A stretch of 38,555 bases of DNA from Opitutia bacterium (lineage in GTDB: Bacteria > Verrucomicrobiota > Verrucomicrobiia > Opitutales > Opitutaceae). The stretch is taken from the NCBI GenBank assembly GCA_003142615.1, contig PLMW01000039.1, forward strand, positions 1 to 38,555, given 5' to 3'. The notes under the pieces were generated by a model. It ran no database searches, had not been told where the DNA came from, and was given only the letters and a program-made list of their open reading frames with translations. Shown piece by piece: positions 1-12,622 of the stretch; positions within the stretch are counted from its first letter, which is position 1; every line of letters begins with the position of its first letter. The translations under genes and the position numbers were made by a program.

Positions 1-130
1 GCAACTCGTCCAGAACTGACCCCGACCCCCACCGCCGCCGCTTGATCAGCGCCGGCACGGCACTCACCTAGCTAGCGATTACTCCCGCCAGCGGTCTTTT
101 AGCGTCAGTGGCTGCGCCACACGGGCAGCC
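1..130. other. Left edge; possible 3' end of a plus-strand gene
   Basis: No complete gene. Plus frame 1 is open from base 1 to a TGA at 43-45 and would encode a Pro/Thr/Ala-rich tail (ATRPELTPTPTAAA), which could be the C-terminus of a gene entering from the left. A minus-strand frame starting at GTG 67 is also open to the edge. Neither can be confirmed from so few codons. A short hairpin (GTGGC-TGC-GCCAC, 108-120) lies just past the end of the minus-strand KAS III fusion but has no T-run, so it is a weak terminator candidate. Confidence 0.2.
82..109. repeat. 28-bp dispersed repeat, copy A
   Basis: This stretch matches 3452-3479 at 24 of 28 positions, and its first 14 bases (CTCCCGCCAGCGGT) are identical. 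Both copies lie at the 3' end of minus-strand genes: this one just beyond the KAS III fusion, the other across the nadC stop codon. Two copies in one window suggest a dispersed intergenic element. Its function is unknown. Confidence 0.45.
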
Positions 131-1723
<1,593 letters not shown>

Positions 1724-1840
1724 GCAGTTCGGAGGTTTTGCAGGCAACAACTGTTACGCAGGTGAAACGACGTGGTCAACGCCAAGGCTCGGAAATCAGC
1801 CGGAGGCACCGGGCCCGGCTCATCTCTCATGCAAACCCCG

Positions 1841-3397
1841 CTATTCCTCCTCCACCACGTAGTGGCAACCCTTGCTGACGGGGTTGAGCGAGGCGGCATG
1901 CACGACGAGGAGGGCGGTTTGCACGGCGTTGCGTAATTCGATGAGTTCGCGCGTCAGGCGACAGTCGCAATAGAAAGCCTGGATGTCCTCGCGCAAGTCC
2001 AGCAGAATCCGGCGGGCGCGGGCGAGCCGCCGCGGCGAGCGGATAATGCCGGCGTAGTTCCACATCGTGTGCTGGATTTGGAGCAGATCCTGACGGATCA
2101 GGAGAGGGTCGGGCTCGTGCGCCGGGCTGAGCCATGGGCGTGGCGCGGGCAGCCGGAACCCGCCGCGGCGCAAGTCCCCGGCGTCGGCCTGTGCGGCGGC
2201 CTTCGCGCCGACCAAGCACTCGAGCAGCGAGGTGCTGGCGAGCCGGTTGGCGCCGTGCAGCCCGGTGCAGGCGGTCTCCCCCACGGCGTTGAGATGGCGC
2301 ACGTTGGTGCGGCCGGCCAGATCGGTGTGCACGCCCCCGCACGAGAAATGCGCCGCGGGCACCACCGGGATGGGCTGGCGGGTGATGTCCACGCCATGGG
2401 CAAGACAGCGCTCGTAGATCCCCGGGAAACGCTCGCGGATGAAACCGGGGGCGAGGGCCGAAAGGTCGAGGTAGACGCACAGATCACCCGTCGCCGTCAG
2501 ATGTTGCTTGATCGTACGGGCCACGATGTCGCGCGGGGCGAGCGAACCGCGCGGATGGGCGGCCTCCATGAACCGCTGTCCGCGCTCATCGACCAGCACC
2601 GCGCCCTCTCCACGCAACGCCTCAGTGATGAGGAACGGCTGGGCGCCACGCTGGTAGAAGACGGTCGGATGAAACTGCACGTATTCGAGGTCGACCATGC
2701 GCGCGCCGACACGGTAGGCCATCGCCACACCGTGCCCGACGCTGCCGGGCTGGTTGGTGCTGTGCAGATAGATCCGGCCGAGCCCGCCGGTGGCGAGGAC
2801 GGTCTTTTTCGCAACGAAGGCCAGGATCCCACTGGTCGCGGTGTCGAGGGCGTAGCAGCCGAAGCAGGTGAGCGGTTCGTAGCGGTCGCGCGGATCATCG
2901 GAGTTGTGTGAGAGCGTGAGCAGGTCGATCGCCGCGAATCCGTTCCGGCGCGTGATGCCGGGTGTCCGGTCCACCTGTCTCGCCACGGATTCCAGGATGG
3001 CGTGGCCGGTGGCGTCCTTGGTGTGGATGATCCTCCGCGCGCTGTGGCCACCCTCGCGCGTGTAGTCGAGCGCACCGGCAGTGTCGCGGTCGAAGCCGAC
3101 GCCCAACTCGTCGAGCAGCAGCTCTTTCACGGCGGCTGGACCTTCCCGAACCAGCTGTTCGATTGCCGCGGGATTGGCGGTCTGGCTGCTGGCCTCCTGG
3201 ATGTCGCGGGCCAGAAGCTGCGGATCGGGCGTAGTGTCGTAGATGATGCCGCCCTGCGCCAGGTCGCTGTTGGCCTCGAACGAACCGGCCAGCGACAGCA
3301 GCTCGACCTGAAAACCCTGCCGGGCGGTGTGCAAGGCATACGCCGAGCCGGCGAGGCCCGCGCCGATCACGAGGCAGTCGGTCTGGATGATGTTCAT
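1841..3397 (-). CDS. nadB: L-aspartate oxidase
   Basis: A flavoprotein that oxidises L-aspartate to iminoaspartate, the first step of de novo NAD synthesis. The 518-residue length is normal for NadB. The N-terminal dinucleotide-binding motif VIGAGLAGSAYALHTA begins at residue 10. The succinate dehydrogenase/fumarate reductase-type core follows, with an active-site block near LEYVQFHPT and TEALRGEGAVLVDERG, PRDIVARTI, and the FAD-binding C-terminal part SCGGVHTDLAGRTN and TGLHGANRLASTSLLE. It is the last of three NAD genes in the order nadA, nadC, nadB on the same strand, so the iminoaspartate it makes goes to NadA encoded just upstream. It starts at ATG 3397, 68 bp after the nadC stop. A copy of a 28-bp repeat lies in that gap. 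Confidence 0.96.
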   Translation of the reverse strand: MNIIQTDCLVIGAGLAGSAYALHTARQGFQVELLSLAGSFEANSDLAQGGIIYDTTPDPQLLARDIQEASSQTANPAAIEQLVREGPAAVKELLLDELGVGFDRDTAGALDYTREGGHSARRIIHTKDATGHAILESVARQVDRTPGITRRNGFAAIDLLTLSHNSDDPRDRYEPLTCFGCYALDTATSGILAFVAKKTVLATGGLGRIYLHSTNQPGSVGHGVAMAYRVGARMVDLEYVQFHPTVFYQRGAQPFLITEALRGEGAVLVDERGQRFMEAAHPRGSLAPRDIVARTIKQHLTATGDLCVYLDLSALAPGFIRERFPGIYERCLAHGVDITRQPIPVVPAAHFSCGGVHTDLAGRTNVRHLNAVGETACTGLHGANRLASTSLLECLVGAKAAAQADAGDLRRGGFRLPAPRPWLSPAHEPDPLLIRQDLLQIQHTMWNYAGIIRSPRRLARARRILLDLREDIQAFYCDCRLTRELIELRNAVQTALLVVHAASLNPVSKGCHYVVEEE

Positions 3398-3451
3398 CGT
3401 GGACAGGCAGGAAGAAAGTGGAGAACGCCGGTACCCGTCGCCGGTCGGGGC

Positions 3452-3479
3452 CTCCCGCCAGCGGTTTATTTGCGTCGGT
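3452..3479. repeat. 28-bp dispersed repeat, copy B
   Basis: It matches copy A at 82-109 at 24 of 28 positions. It overlaps the nadC stop codon (TAA at 3468-3466), so the last codons of nadC come from the repeat. Confidence 0.45.
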
Positions 3480-4320
3480 TTCGCCGCGGGGGAAGGATGC
3501 TCAGGCTCAAATCCACGGCTGGGGCGGAATGCGTAAGCGCGCCGATGCTGATGACGTCCACGCCGGGGACGGCGTAATCGGCGAGCGTTTCATAGTGCAC
3601 GCCTCCGGACACCTCAACCATGGCCCGTCCCGCGACGACGGCCACCGCGGCGCGGACTTGGCCGGGTGTCATGTTGTCGAGCAGGATCACGTCCGTGCCC
3701 GCTCGGCAGGCTTCGCGCACCTCGGCGAGCGTCCTGACCTCGACCTCGATCTTTGCGGTGTGCGGTGCGGCGCCGCGCGCGAGCCCGATGGCCTTCGCCA
3801 GCGAGCCAGCGGCGCTGATGTGGTTGTCCTTGATGAGGACATGTTCGCCGAGCGATGAGCGGTGGTTGTGGCAACCGCCGCAACCGACGGCGTATTTTTC
3901 CAGTGCCCGGAAGCCCGGCGTGGTCTTGCGCGTGTCGACGATGCGCACCCCGAACGGCTTCGCCGCGTCGGCAAACCGCCGCGCCTGGGTGGCGATGCCC
4001 GAGAGGCGCTGGAGGAAATTGAGCGCGGTGCGCTCCGCCATGAGCAGCGGGAGGGTCGGGCCCTCGACGCGCAGCACCGCGCGGCCCCTGGCCACGCGCT
4101 CGCCGTCCCGGGTGAGGCGGGTTGTCCGGAGCCCGGGGTCGACGCGGGTGAAGACACGCACCGCGACGTCGAGGCCGCAAACGACGAGATCCTGGCCCGC
4201 GGTGATGACCGCACGGCTGTGGTGGCCGGTGGGAAAAATGGCCCGGCTGGTGAGATCGCCGAGGCCGGCGTCCTCCTCGAGCGCGAGGTCGATCAAGTGG
4301 TCGGTGCGCGGAGTATTCAT
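3466..4320 (-). CDS. nadC: Nicotinate-nucleotide pyrophosphorylase (quinolinate phosphoribosyltransferase)
   Basis: It converts quinolinate and PRPP to nicotinate mononucleotide with loss of CO2, the third step of de novo NAD synthesis. The 284 residues are the usual size. Family motifs are clear: LALEEDAGLGDLTS at the N-terminus, ERTALNFLQRLSGIAT, the PRPP/quinolinate-binding block VDTRKTTPGFRALEKYAV, then HNHRSSLGEHVLIKDNH, EVEVRTLAEV, ILLDNM and VEVSGGV. Its glycine-rich segment reads GCGGCHNHR, with two cysteines where many homologues have Gly or Val. ATG 4320 was chosen because it precedes the conserved N-terminal helix; an upstream in-frame ATG at 4425 would overlap nadA. It starts 37 bp after nadA ends, so the two are almost certainly co-transcribed. 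Confidence 0.96.
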   Translation of the reverse strand: MNTPRTDHLIDLALEEDAGLGDLTSRAIFPTGHHSRAVITAGQDLVVCGLDVAVRVFTRVDPGLRTTRLTRDGERVARGRAVLRVEGPTLPLLMAERTALNFLQRLSGIATQARRFADAAKPFGVRIVDTRKTTPGFRALEKYAVGCGGCHNHRSSLGEHVLIKDNHISAAGSLAKAIGLARGAAPHTAKIEVEVRTLAEVREACRAGTDVILLDNMTPGQVRAAVAVVAGRAMVEVSGGVHYETLADYAVPGVDVISIGALTHSAPAVDLSLSILPPRRNRRK

Positions 4321-4357
4321 GGTTTCATCGCCGGCAGCAGAAGGCTCTTGTCGGATT

Positions 4358-5398
4358 TCAATCCCCGGGCGCAAGCTCGAACATTCGCTCCAGGCAGCGG
4401 CGGGCGCGCCGGCGTACCGCCTCATCGAGTGTAACCACCTGCTCGGGCCGCGGTGCGGCGAGGGCCTCGCGTATCTTCTCCAGCGAATTGAGCTTCATGT
4501 AGGGACAGAGGCGGCAGCCGCCGATGAAGCGCTTTTCCGGCTCCTCGACCTGCAGCCGGCCGACCAGTCCGCACTCGGTGAGCATGAGGTAATAAGGCGC
4601 GCGCGTGCTCCGCACGTACTTCATCATTGCGCCGGTGCTGCCGACGAAGTCAGCCGCGGCGGCGACCGCCGGGTCACATTCCGGGTGCGCGACGATCTTG
4701 AGGCCGGGAAATCGGATACGCGCCTCAGCGAGGCTGTCCGCCTTGAACTCGTCATGAACGATGCAGGTGCCGTCGGAGGACACGATCTCCTTGGCGACGC
4801 CGCGGCGCTTGAGCTCGATGCGGAGGTTTTCCGCCATGAGCCGGTCGGGCACGAACAGGATGCGGCGCTGGGGCAGCCGGGCGACAATGTCGCCGACATT
4901 GCCGGAGGTGACACAGACGTCGGATTCGGCCTTCACCTCGGCGGCGCTGTTGATGTAGCACACGACCGCGGCGTCGGGATGGAGCGCCTTGAGCCCGCGA
5001 AGCTGCGCACCGGTTAGCGAGTCGGCCAGCGAACAGCCGGAGCCGCGGTCGGGCACGACCACGGTGGCCTCGGGGCAGAGGATCTTGGCCGTTTCGGCCA
5101 TGAACACGACCCCGGCGAAGACGATCACCGGCGCCCGCGCCTCGCGGGCCTTGAGGCTGAGGAAGTAGGAATCGCCCTTGAAGTCGGCCACACCGTAGAT
5201 GATCTCCGGCTCGACATAAGAATGTGCGAGGACGACGGCCCCGCGTTCGCGCTTGAGGCGGTTGATCTCGAGGGTGAGCGGAGCGATGCCACGGCAGGCC
5301 GCGTAGTTCCATTGCCGGCCCGGTTCGCAATCGACGGACATGAGCAGGCGGAACAGCCGCTCGGTTTCGACCTCAATCTCGTGGTCCGTGGCGATCAT
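4358..5398 (-). CDS. nadA: Quinolinate synthase
   Basis: An iron-sulfur enzyme that condenses iminoaspartate with dihydroxyacetone phosphate to quinolinate. The family blocks are present: VLAHSYVEPEI near the N-terminus, then DSYFLSLKAREA and VFAGVVFMAETAKILCPEA, which carries the first cluster cysteine. The second cysteine is in LTECGLVGRL, and the third lies in the GGCRLCPYMKLN segment. The 346 residues from ATG 5398 fit NadA. That start is preceded on its strand by a purine-rich GGGAGAGGAAAAA, one of the better ribosome-binding sites in the window; the longer in-frame start at 5497 adds an unconserved, cysteine-rich stretch. First gene of nadA-nadC-nadB, about 150 bp after kdsA. Confidence 0.95.
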   Translation of the reverse strand: MIATDHEIEVETERLFRLLMSVDCEPGRQWNYAACRGIAPLTLEINRLKRERGAVVLAHSYVEPEIIYGVADFKGDSYFLSLKAREARAPVIVFAGVVFMAETAKILCPEATVVVPDRGSGCSLADSLTGAQLRGLKALHPDAAVVCYINSAAEVKAESDVCVTSGNVGDIVARLPQRRILFVPDRLMAENLRIELKRRGVAKEIVSSDGTCIVHDEFKADSLAEARIRFPGLKIVAHPECDPAVAAAADFVGSTGAMMKYVRSTRAPYYLMLTECGLVGRLQVEEPEKRFIGGCRLCPYMKLNSLEKIREALAAPRPEQVVTLDEAVRRRARRCLERMFELAPGD

Positions 5399-5548
5399 GA
5401 CAGATTTTTCCTCTCCCACCAGGCAGCAACAACGTGTCCTTCGCAGGGGAGCGTGCAAGGAGGTTTCGCACGATATTTCGCGGATCGGGTTGGCCATGCG
5501 GCGCAGGCCGTGAGGGCCTACTTTTCCGGCGGGCCGAGCTTCCGACCG

Positions 5549-6349
5549 TCAGTCCGGCTGCCGCACGGCGCGCCAGACGGCCAGGCATCGCTCGAGCAGC
5601 GCGGGAAGCCCGGCCAGCGGGATCATGTTGGGGCCGTCGGAAATGGCTCTTCCGGGCCGGGGATGCGTTTCAATGAAGAGTCCGTCGGCCCCGGCGGCGA
5701 GCGCGGCCTGGGCCAGCGGCGGGATGAATTCGCGCTGCCCCCCGCTTTTGCCGCCGGCGGCCCCAGGCAGTTGCACGCTGTGCGAAGCGTCGAAAATGGC
5801 CGGCCAGCCGCTGGCCTTCATGAGGGCGAAGCTGCGCATGTCGACGACAAGGTTTTGATAGCCGAAGGTCGTACCGCGCTCCGTCTGCCAGATTTCCCGC
5901 GCCCCGCCCTGCTTCAGCTTGGCAAGGACAAACGGCATTTCCTGCGGGGAAAGAAACTGCCCCTTCTTCACATTGACCACCCGCCCGCTCGCAGCGGCGG
6001 CGAGCAGCAGGTCGGTCTGGCGGCAAAGGAACGCGGGAATCTGCACGACGTCGCAGACCGCGGCCACGGCCGCCACCTGCGGCGTCTCGTGCACGTCGGT
6101 GAGCACCGGCAGACCGTAGTCGCGCCGGACCATGGCGAGGAGCTTGAGGCCGGCCTTGAGGCCGGTGCCGCGCGGGCCGGCGACGGAGGTCCGGTTGGCC
6201 TTGTCGAAGGAACCCTTGAAGACAATTTTCAACTCCGGCTGCTTGAGGGCGAGGGCGAGCAGCTTTTCGGCCACGGCGCGGCATACGCGTTCGTTCTCCA
6301 GCGAACACGGGCCGGCGATGAGGAGTAGCTGTTTCGAATCAAAAAGCAT
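5549..6349 (-). CDS. kdsA: 2-dehydro-3-deoxyphosphooctonate aldolase (Kdo-8-phosphate synthase)
   Basis: It condenses phosphoenolpyruvate and arabinose 5-phosphate to Kdo 8-phosphate, the precursor of the inner-core sugar of lipopolysaccharide, so the organism is Gram-negative. The 266 residues include [15 protein letters not shown] at the N-terminus, [43 protein letters not shown] and [10 protein letters not shown]. The cysteine in AGPC near residue 15 is the position that is Asn in the metal-independent class (as in E. coli), so this is likely the metal-dependent class; that reading is from family knowledge. It follows pyrG on the same strand with 82 bp between them. Confidence 0.96.
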   Translation of the reverse strand: MLFDSKQLLLIAGPCSLENERVCRAVAEKLLALALKQPELKIVFKGSFDKANRTSVAGPRGTGLKAGLKLLAMVRRDYGLPVLTDVHETPQVAAVAAVCDVVQIPAFLCRQTDLLLAAAASGRVVNVKKGQFLSPQEMPFVLAKLKQGGAREIWQTERGTTFGYQNLVVDMRSFALMKASGWPAIFDASHSVQLPGAAGGKSGGQREFIPPLAQAALAAGADGLFIETHPRPGRAISDGPNMIPLAGLPALLERCLAVWRAVRQPD

Positions 6350-6431
6350 GGAGCAGAATGATTGCTACCTAAGGTCGAATGACCAAATTGTCATCATCCT
6401 TTCCGGGCCCGGCCTTGATCCTGGTTTCGCC

Positions 6432-8243
<1,812 letters not shown>

Positions 8244-8438
8244 TCACCCGCCCACCAGCCAGGCCACCGCAGCAAGGATCAGCAGGAGCACCACGGCCGC
8301 GAACAGCAGCGAGAGCGTCCACTTGAACAGCTTGGCCAGCAGCCACCCCGCCGCCAGCGCGACCAGGACGAGGCAGGCGACCACGAACCATCGGGGATAG
8401 GCGGCCAGCGGCGCGAGCAGGCGTTGGAACAGCTCCAT
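8244..8438 (-). CDS. Small membrane protein of unknown function
   Basis: A 64-residue protein with two likely transmembrane helices (about residues 14-36, WFVVACLVLVALAAGWLLAKL, and 39-62, WTLSLLFAAVVLLLILAAVAW), ending in Val-Gly-Gly. I do not recognise the family. ATG 8438 is preferred to the upstream in-frame ATG at 8504, which would place polar residues before the first helix and run into the opposite gene. It is 129 bp upstream of pyrG on the same strand and divergent from the DUF6941-like gene. Confidence 0.6.
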   Translation of the reverse strand: MELFQRLLAPLAAYPRWFVVACLVLVALAAGWLLAKLFKWTLSLLFAAVVLLLILAAVAWLVGG

Positions 8439-8517
8439 GCCGCCAGTTTGGACGCCCACCGTCCGGTCGTCACCAAAAAGATTGCCCTCCGCCGCGCGCG
8501 CCACCCATGTTCAGCCG

Positions 8518-8901
8518 GTGCAATCGAAGCCGCAACTGCTCGTGTGGATCACCTGCGACGGCGTCCACATCGATCCGGGTTCCGGCAAGCACACCATCCT
8601 CGGCGTGTTCTCGAACATCAAAGCCCGCGCCTTCCCCGTGACGCACCCGTTCATGATCTGGTTCATGATGCTCACCGACGTCGCGCCCGGCACGCACCAC
8701 GTCCGCATCTCCATGGGACGCGATCCCACCAATCCCGCCGAGCTCATCCACCGTCCGTTCGAGTCGCAGAGCCCGCTGCACCGCATCAATCTCATCAACG
8801 AGATCCGCAACCTCACCTTCGAGCAGCCGGGTGAATACTCCATCCTCATCGAGATCGACGACGAACCGCTCCTGGCAACCAGCCTGACGGTGTCGAATTG
8901 A
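8518..8901 (+). CDS. DUF6941-like protein of unknown function
   Basis: About 127 residues of predicted beta-rich soluble protein. The pattern LLVWITCDGVHIDPGSGKHT, then ILGVFSNIKARAFPVTHPF, then a C-terminal FEQPGEYSILIEIDDE is what I associate with the DUF6941 family; this is by eye. No signal peptide or catalytic motif is visible. The start is uncertain: GTG 8518 lies just before the conserved part, while an in-frame ATG at 8437 would overlap the start of the opposite gene and add 27 unconserved residues. It is followed 28 bp later by the PfkB kinase, so the two probably share a transcript. Confidence 0.65.
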   Translation: MQSKPQLLVWITCDGVHIDPGSGKHTILGVFSNIKARAFPVTHPFMIWFMMLTDVAPGTHHVRISMGRDPTNPAELIHRPFESQSPLHRINLINEIRNLTFEQPGEYSILIEIDDEPLLATSLTVSN

Positions 8902-8916
8902 CGGGGCGTTGCCCCG
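8902..8916 (+). terminator. Short GC hairpin between two plus-strand genes
   Basis: CGGGGC-GTT-GCCCCG forms a 6-bp stem with a 3-base loop directly after the stop codon. There is no T-run after it, so it may be a pause or mRNA-stability element, not a full terminator. Confidence 0.3.
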
Positions 8917-8929
8917 CGCCCGCTTCTGC

Positions 8930-9943
8930 ATGAACTCCACACCCGCTCCTTTCGACCTGATTGGCGTCGGCTCGCCGATCATGGACCTGCTGGCGCCGGT
9001 GTCCGACGCGTTTCTCGCCCACCTCACCGGCGCGAAAGGCGGGATGGTCCTCGTCGACCACGCCGAGATGCAGCGCATCCTCGCGCTGCTCGACCGCGAG
9101 CCCGCCTGCACCACCGGCGGTTCGGCGGCCAACGCCACGCTCAACGCCGCGCGACTCGGCCTGCGCGCGACGTTTCTCGGCAAACTGGGCAACGACGGGC
9201 TCGCGCACATCTACCGGCGCCGGTTCGAGGCGGCCGGCGTCGACGGCAGCCGCTTCAAGCACGGCCCCCTGCCCAACGCCCGCTGCCTCGCCCTCGTCAC
9301 GCCCGACGCCCAGCGCACGATGCGCACCTGCCTCGCCGCCGCCATGACGCTCGCGCCCGGGGAAATCTCCCCGGCCGACTTCCGCGGCTGCCGCCACGCG
9401 CACATCGAGGGCTATCTCGTCTTCAATCAGGCGCTCGCGGACGCCGTACTCGACGCCGCGCGCGCCGCCGGGTGCACCGTCAGCCTCGATCTCTCGTCGT
9501 TCGAAGTCGTGCACGCCACGCGCGACTGGCTGCTGGCGCAGCTGCGACGCGGCCTCGACATCGTCTTCGCCAACGAGGACGAGATCCGCGCGCTGTTTCA
9601 GGACCAGACCTCCGACTACGCCGCGCTCGCCCGCCGGCTCGCCGGCCACGGCGTCCTCGCCGCCGTGAAAATCGGCCGGGACGGCGCCTGGCTCGCGCAG
9701 GGCGACGCCCTGCACCGCATCGCGCCCGTCGTGGTTCCCGACGTCGTCGATACCAACGGGGCCGGCGACGCTTGGGCGGCGGGCTTTCTCTTCGGCCATC
9801 TGCGCGGCTGGCCGCTGCCGGCCTGCGGCGCGCTCGCGTCGCTGATGGGCGCGGAAACCGTCCGCCGCATGGGCCCGATCATTCCCGACACCGATTGGGC
9901 CGCGGTAAAGACCCGCGCCATGGCCCTCGCTCCCGCCCGCTGA
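8930..9943 (+). CDS. PfkB-family carbohydrate/nucleoside kinase (adenosine kinase-like)
   Basis: A ribokinase-fold kinase of 337 residues. The N-terminal substrate part begins LIGVGSPIMDLLAPV and includes the glycine-rich CTTGGSAANATLNAARLG. The C-terminal PfkB signature DTNGAGDAWAAGFLFG carries the catalytic Asp. This N-terminal pattern (a G(S/N)P-type start with TGGSxANA) resembles the adenosine kinase-like branch often found in Bacteroidota and Verrucomicrobiota, but the substrate cannot be fixed from sequence. ATG 8930 (MNSTPAP) is chosen over 8909 because the domain begins soon after it. It is convergent with the methyltransferase-like gene, 24 bp away. Confidence 0.85.
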   Translation: MNSTPAPFDLIGVGSPIMDLLAPVSDAFLAHLTGAKGGMVLVDHAEMQRILALLDREPACTTGGSAANATLNAARLGLRATFLGKLGNDGLAHIYRRRFEAAGVDGSRFKHGPLPNARCLALVTPDAQRTMRTCLAAAMTLAPGEISPADFRGCRHAHIEGYLVFNQALADAVLDAARAAGCTVSLDLSSFEVVHATRDWLLAQLRRGLDIVFANEDEIRALFQDQTSDYAALARRLAGHGVLAAVKIGRDGAWLAQGDALHRIAPVVVPDVVDTNGAGDAWAAGFLFGHLRGWPLPACGALASLMGAETVRRMGPIIPDTDWAAVKTRAMALAPAR

Positions 9944-9967
9944 CCGGCGCCGCGCCGCGCGGACGGA

Positions 9968-10435
9968 TCACAGCCACCGGCGCACGCGCCGGCAGTAGGC
10001 GCGGTAGTCCTCGCCAAACTTCCCCTCGAGGTAGCGTTCCTCTCGGGCGATCACCCCATGGCGTATCACGACCGTCCACGGCACGATGACCAGCAGCATC
10101 GCGAGGCTGTTCATCGTGAACGCCACCCCGGCCAGCAGCAGCCCCGTTGCGAGATACATCGGATTGCGTGTGAAGCGATACGGACCCGAGATGACCAGCG
10201 CCGTGGTCGCGCGATGGGGCAGAACCGTGCTTCTCACCCGCCAGATCAGGCGCACCGCCGGCACGGCCAGGGTCAGCGCCGCCGCGAAACATGCGGCCGT
10301 CGGTGCCCAGGCGTGCGGCCACGGCCACAAAGGCACGGGCCAGAGGTAATGCAGGCCCGCTCCGAGGAGCATCGCCGCGGCGGCAATCAAAGGCGGCGAA
10401 GCGATCACGTGGGCATGGTCGGCGGTTGCCATCAT
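9968..10435 (-). CDS. Isoprenylcysteine carboxyl methyltransferase-like / PEMT-family membrane methyltransferase
   Basis: A 155-residue integral membrane protein with about four helices. The C-terminal half carries the family's SAM-binding pattern: GPYRFTRNPMYLATGLLLAG, then IAREERYLEGKFGEDYRAYC and the basic end RRVRRWL. Family members methylate phospholipids or isoprenoid-type substrates; in bacteria the substrate is usually unknown. The start could be either of two adjacent ATG codons at 10435 and 10432. It is divergent from the palindrome-controlled membrane protein gene, whose start is 88 bp away. Confidence 0.85.
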   Translation of the reverse strand: MMATADHAHVIASPPLIAAAAMLLGAGLHYLWPVPLWPWPHAWAPTAACFAAALTLAVPAVRLIWRVRSTVLPHRATTALVISGPYRFTRNPMYLATGLLLAGVAFTMNSLAMLLVIVPWTVVIRHGVIAREERYLEGKFGEDYRAYCRRVRRWL

Positions 10436-10486
10436 GCCTTGACGCTACAGACCTCACCCCATCGCCACAAACCCCGAAAATAGGTG

Positions 10487-10521
10487 TTGACATAGTACTC
10501 TGCTTTATAGAGTACTCTATA
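10487..10521 (+). promoter_or_regulatory. Promoter -35 plus perfect 16-bp palindromic operator
   Basis: A consensus -35 hexamer TTGACA lies at 10487-10492. A perfect palindrome TATAGAGTACTCTATA lies at 10506-10521, and its core AGTACTCT is repeated in direct orientation at 10494-10501, 17 bp upstream. The palindrome ends one base before the ATG at 10523, so it covers the expected -10 and transcription start. This is a classic repressor site layout. The likely ligand is the winged-helix regulator encoded second in the same operon (inference). There is no room for a normal ribosome-binding site, so the mRNA may be leaderless. Confidence 0.75.
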
Positions 10522-10522
10522 C

Positions 10523-11083
10523 ATGCAACTCTCATCTGAAGAAGCCGCCCGGGCCCTCGCCGCCATCCGGGCCTCGCGCGAAGTGATGCGTTCGGCGGTG
10601 CGGGCGCATCGCGGCCATTACCATCTCTGGCTCTGGGGCGTCATCTGGATCGCCATGGCGCTGCTCGCCGAATTCCGCGGTCTGGCCGGCATCCGCCTCT
10701 TTCCCTGGCTCTGCGCCGCCGGCATCGCCGGCTCGGGGATTCTGGGGTTCATTCAAAGCAGCCAGGTCCGCGCACCGGTGGACAGGCGTTTCCTCGCCGT
10801 GCTCGCCGTGGTGGTGCTCTTTGCGTCCCTCGGGCCGCTGGTGCTGCACGCCTCGCCGGATGACAAGGCTCTATTCGCCTACATCGGCCTGGTCGCGATG
10901 CTCTGCTACATGATCGCCGGCATCTGGTTTGATCTGTATTTGCTCTGGCTCGGGCTCGTCATTGCCGTGCTCATCCTTGTCGGGCTTTTTGTTTTCTCCG
11001 CCTTCTTCTGGTGGTGGATCGCCATCTTTGGCGGCGGCACGATGATTCTTACCGGCTGCTACATCCGTTACTTCTGGCGCTGA
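10523..11083 (+). CDS. Multi-pass membrane protein of unknown function
   Basis: A 186-residue protein. The N-terminal 30 residues are soluble and charged (SSEEAARALAAIRASREVMR). Five or six hydrophobic helices follow, at roughly residues 33-50, 60-78, 90-108, 117-135, 138-157 and 160-178, with a tryptophan-rich FFWWWIAIFGGG in the last. I do not recognise the family by name. Its pairing with a small winged-helix regulator is a recurrent arrangement in bacteria. The stop is 16 bp before the regulator start, so one transcript is likely. The ATG abuts the palindromic operator; a start further in, such as the ATG at 10586, would restore a leader but lose the N-terminal helix. Confidence 0.75.
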   Translation: MQLSSEEAARALAAIRASREVMRSAVRAHRGHYHLWLWGVIWIAMALLAEFRGLAGIRLFPWLCAAGIAGSGILGFIQSSQVRAPVDRRFLAVLAVVVLFASLGPLVLHASPDDKALFAYIGLVAMLCYMIAGIWFDLYLLWLGLVIAVLILVGLFVFSAFFWWWIAIFGGGTMILTGCYIRYFWR

Positions 11084-11099
11084 CCCGCCGGCCCCCGCC

Positions 11100-11402
11100 A
11101 TGCCCGATCTCGACTCCATCATCCATCAGCCGGTGCGCCTGCAGATCATGGCCGCGCTGAACCACCTGGGCAGCCGCGAGCAGGTGGACTTCACTTTTCT
11201 CAAAATCAAGCTCGGCCTTACTGACGGCAATCTCGGCGCGCACCTGCTTACGCTCGAGGAAGCCGGCTATATTGCCGTCCAAAAAACCTTTGTTGCTCGA
11301 AAACCAAAGACCTTCGTCGCGGCCACGGCGGCGGGCCGGCGCGCATTCGAGGGCCACGTGGCTGCGCTCACATCGATTCTGAAAGCCAAAGATCTCTCGT
11401 AA
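11100..11402 (+). CDS. Winged-helix transcriptional regulator (HTH_34-like)
   Basis: A 100-residue single-domain regulator. The N-terminus DSIIHQPVRLQIMAAL, the recognition region FTFLKIKLGLTDGNLGAHLL and the wing region EAGYIAVQKTFVARKPKTFV, followed by TAAGRRAFEGHVAAL, match the MarR/ArsR-like HTH_34 group. There is no effector domain. It is encoded directly after the membrane protein and is the natural candidate to bind the 16-bp palindrome in front of the operon and repress its own synthesis (inference). The following 270 bp to the next gene contain no gene that I can support. Confidence 0.88.
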   Translation: MPDLDSIIHQPVRLQIMAALNHLGSREQVDFTFLKIKLGLTDGNLGAHLLTLEEAGYIAVQKTFVARKPKTFVAATAAGRRAFEGHVAALTSILKAKDLS

Positions 11403-11672
11403 GCTCCGCGCGCCACCCCACCCAGCCGCCCGGCCACCCCATCCCGGGTCGTGGCTCCGTTGCAACCCACCATGATGACCAGATTCCCAACGTTGCTTTT
11501 GATGCTTGTCGGCGCGCCGTCTCTTTCGTCGCTCGACAAAATCCTGTCGGAGAAATGATCCTCCCCTTCGCCTGGAGCCACACCGCCCGGCGGTGCTGAG
11601 CCACAAGAACCTTGTCTTTTCCTGTAACCTTCGCGCCCATTGCCGGTTTCCTCTAGATTGGGCTAATCCTTC

Positions 11673-12593
<921 letters not shown>

Positions 12594-12622
12594 ACCCTCC
12601 GCGGCCGTCCAGCACCATCCCC

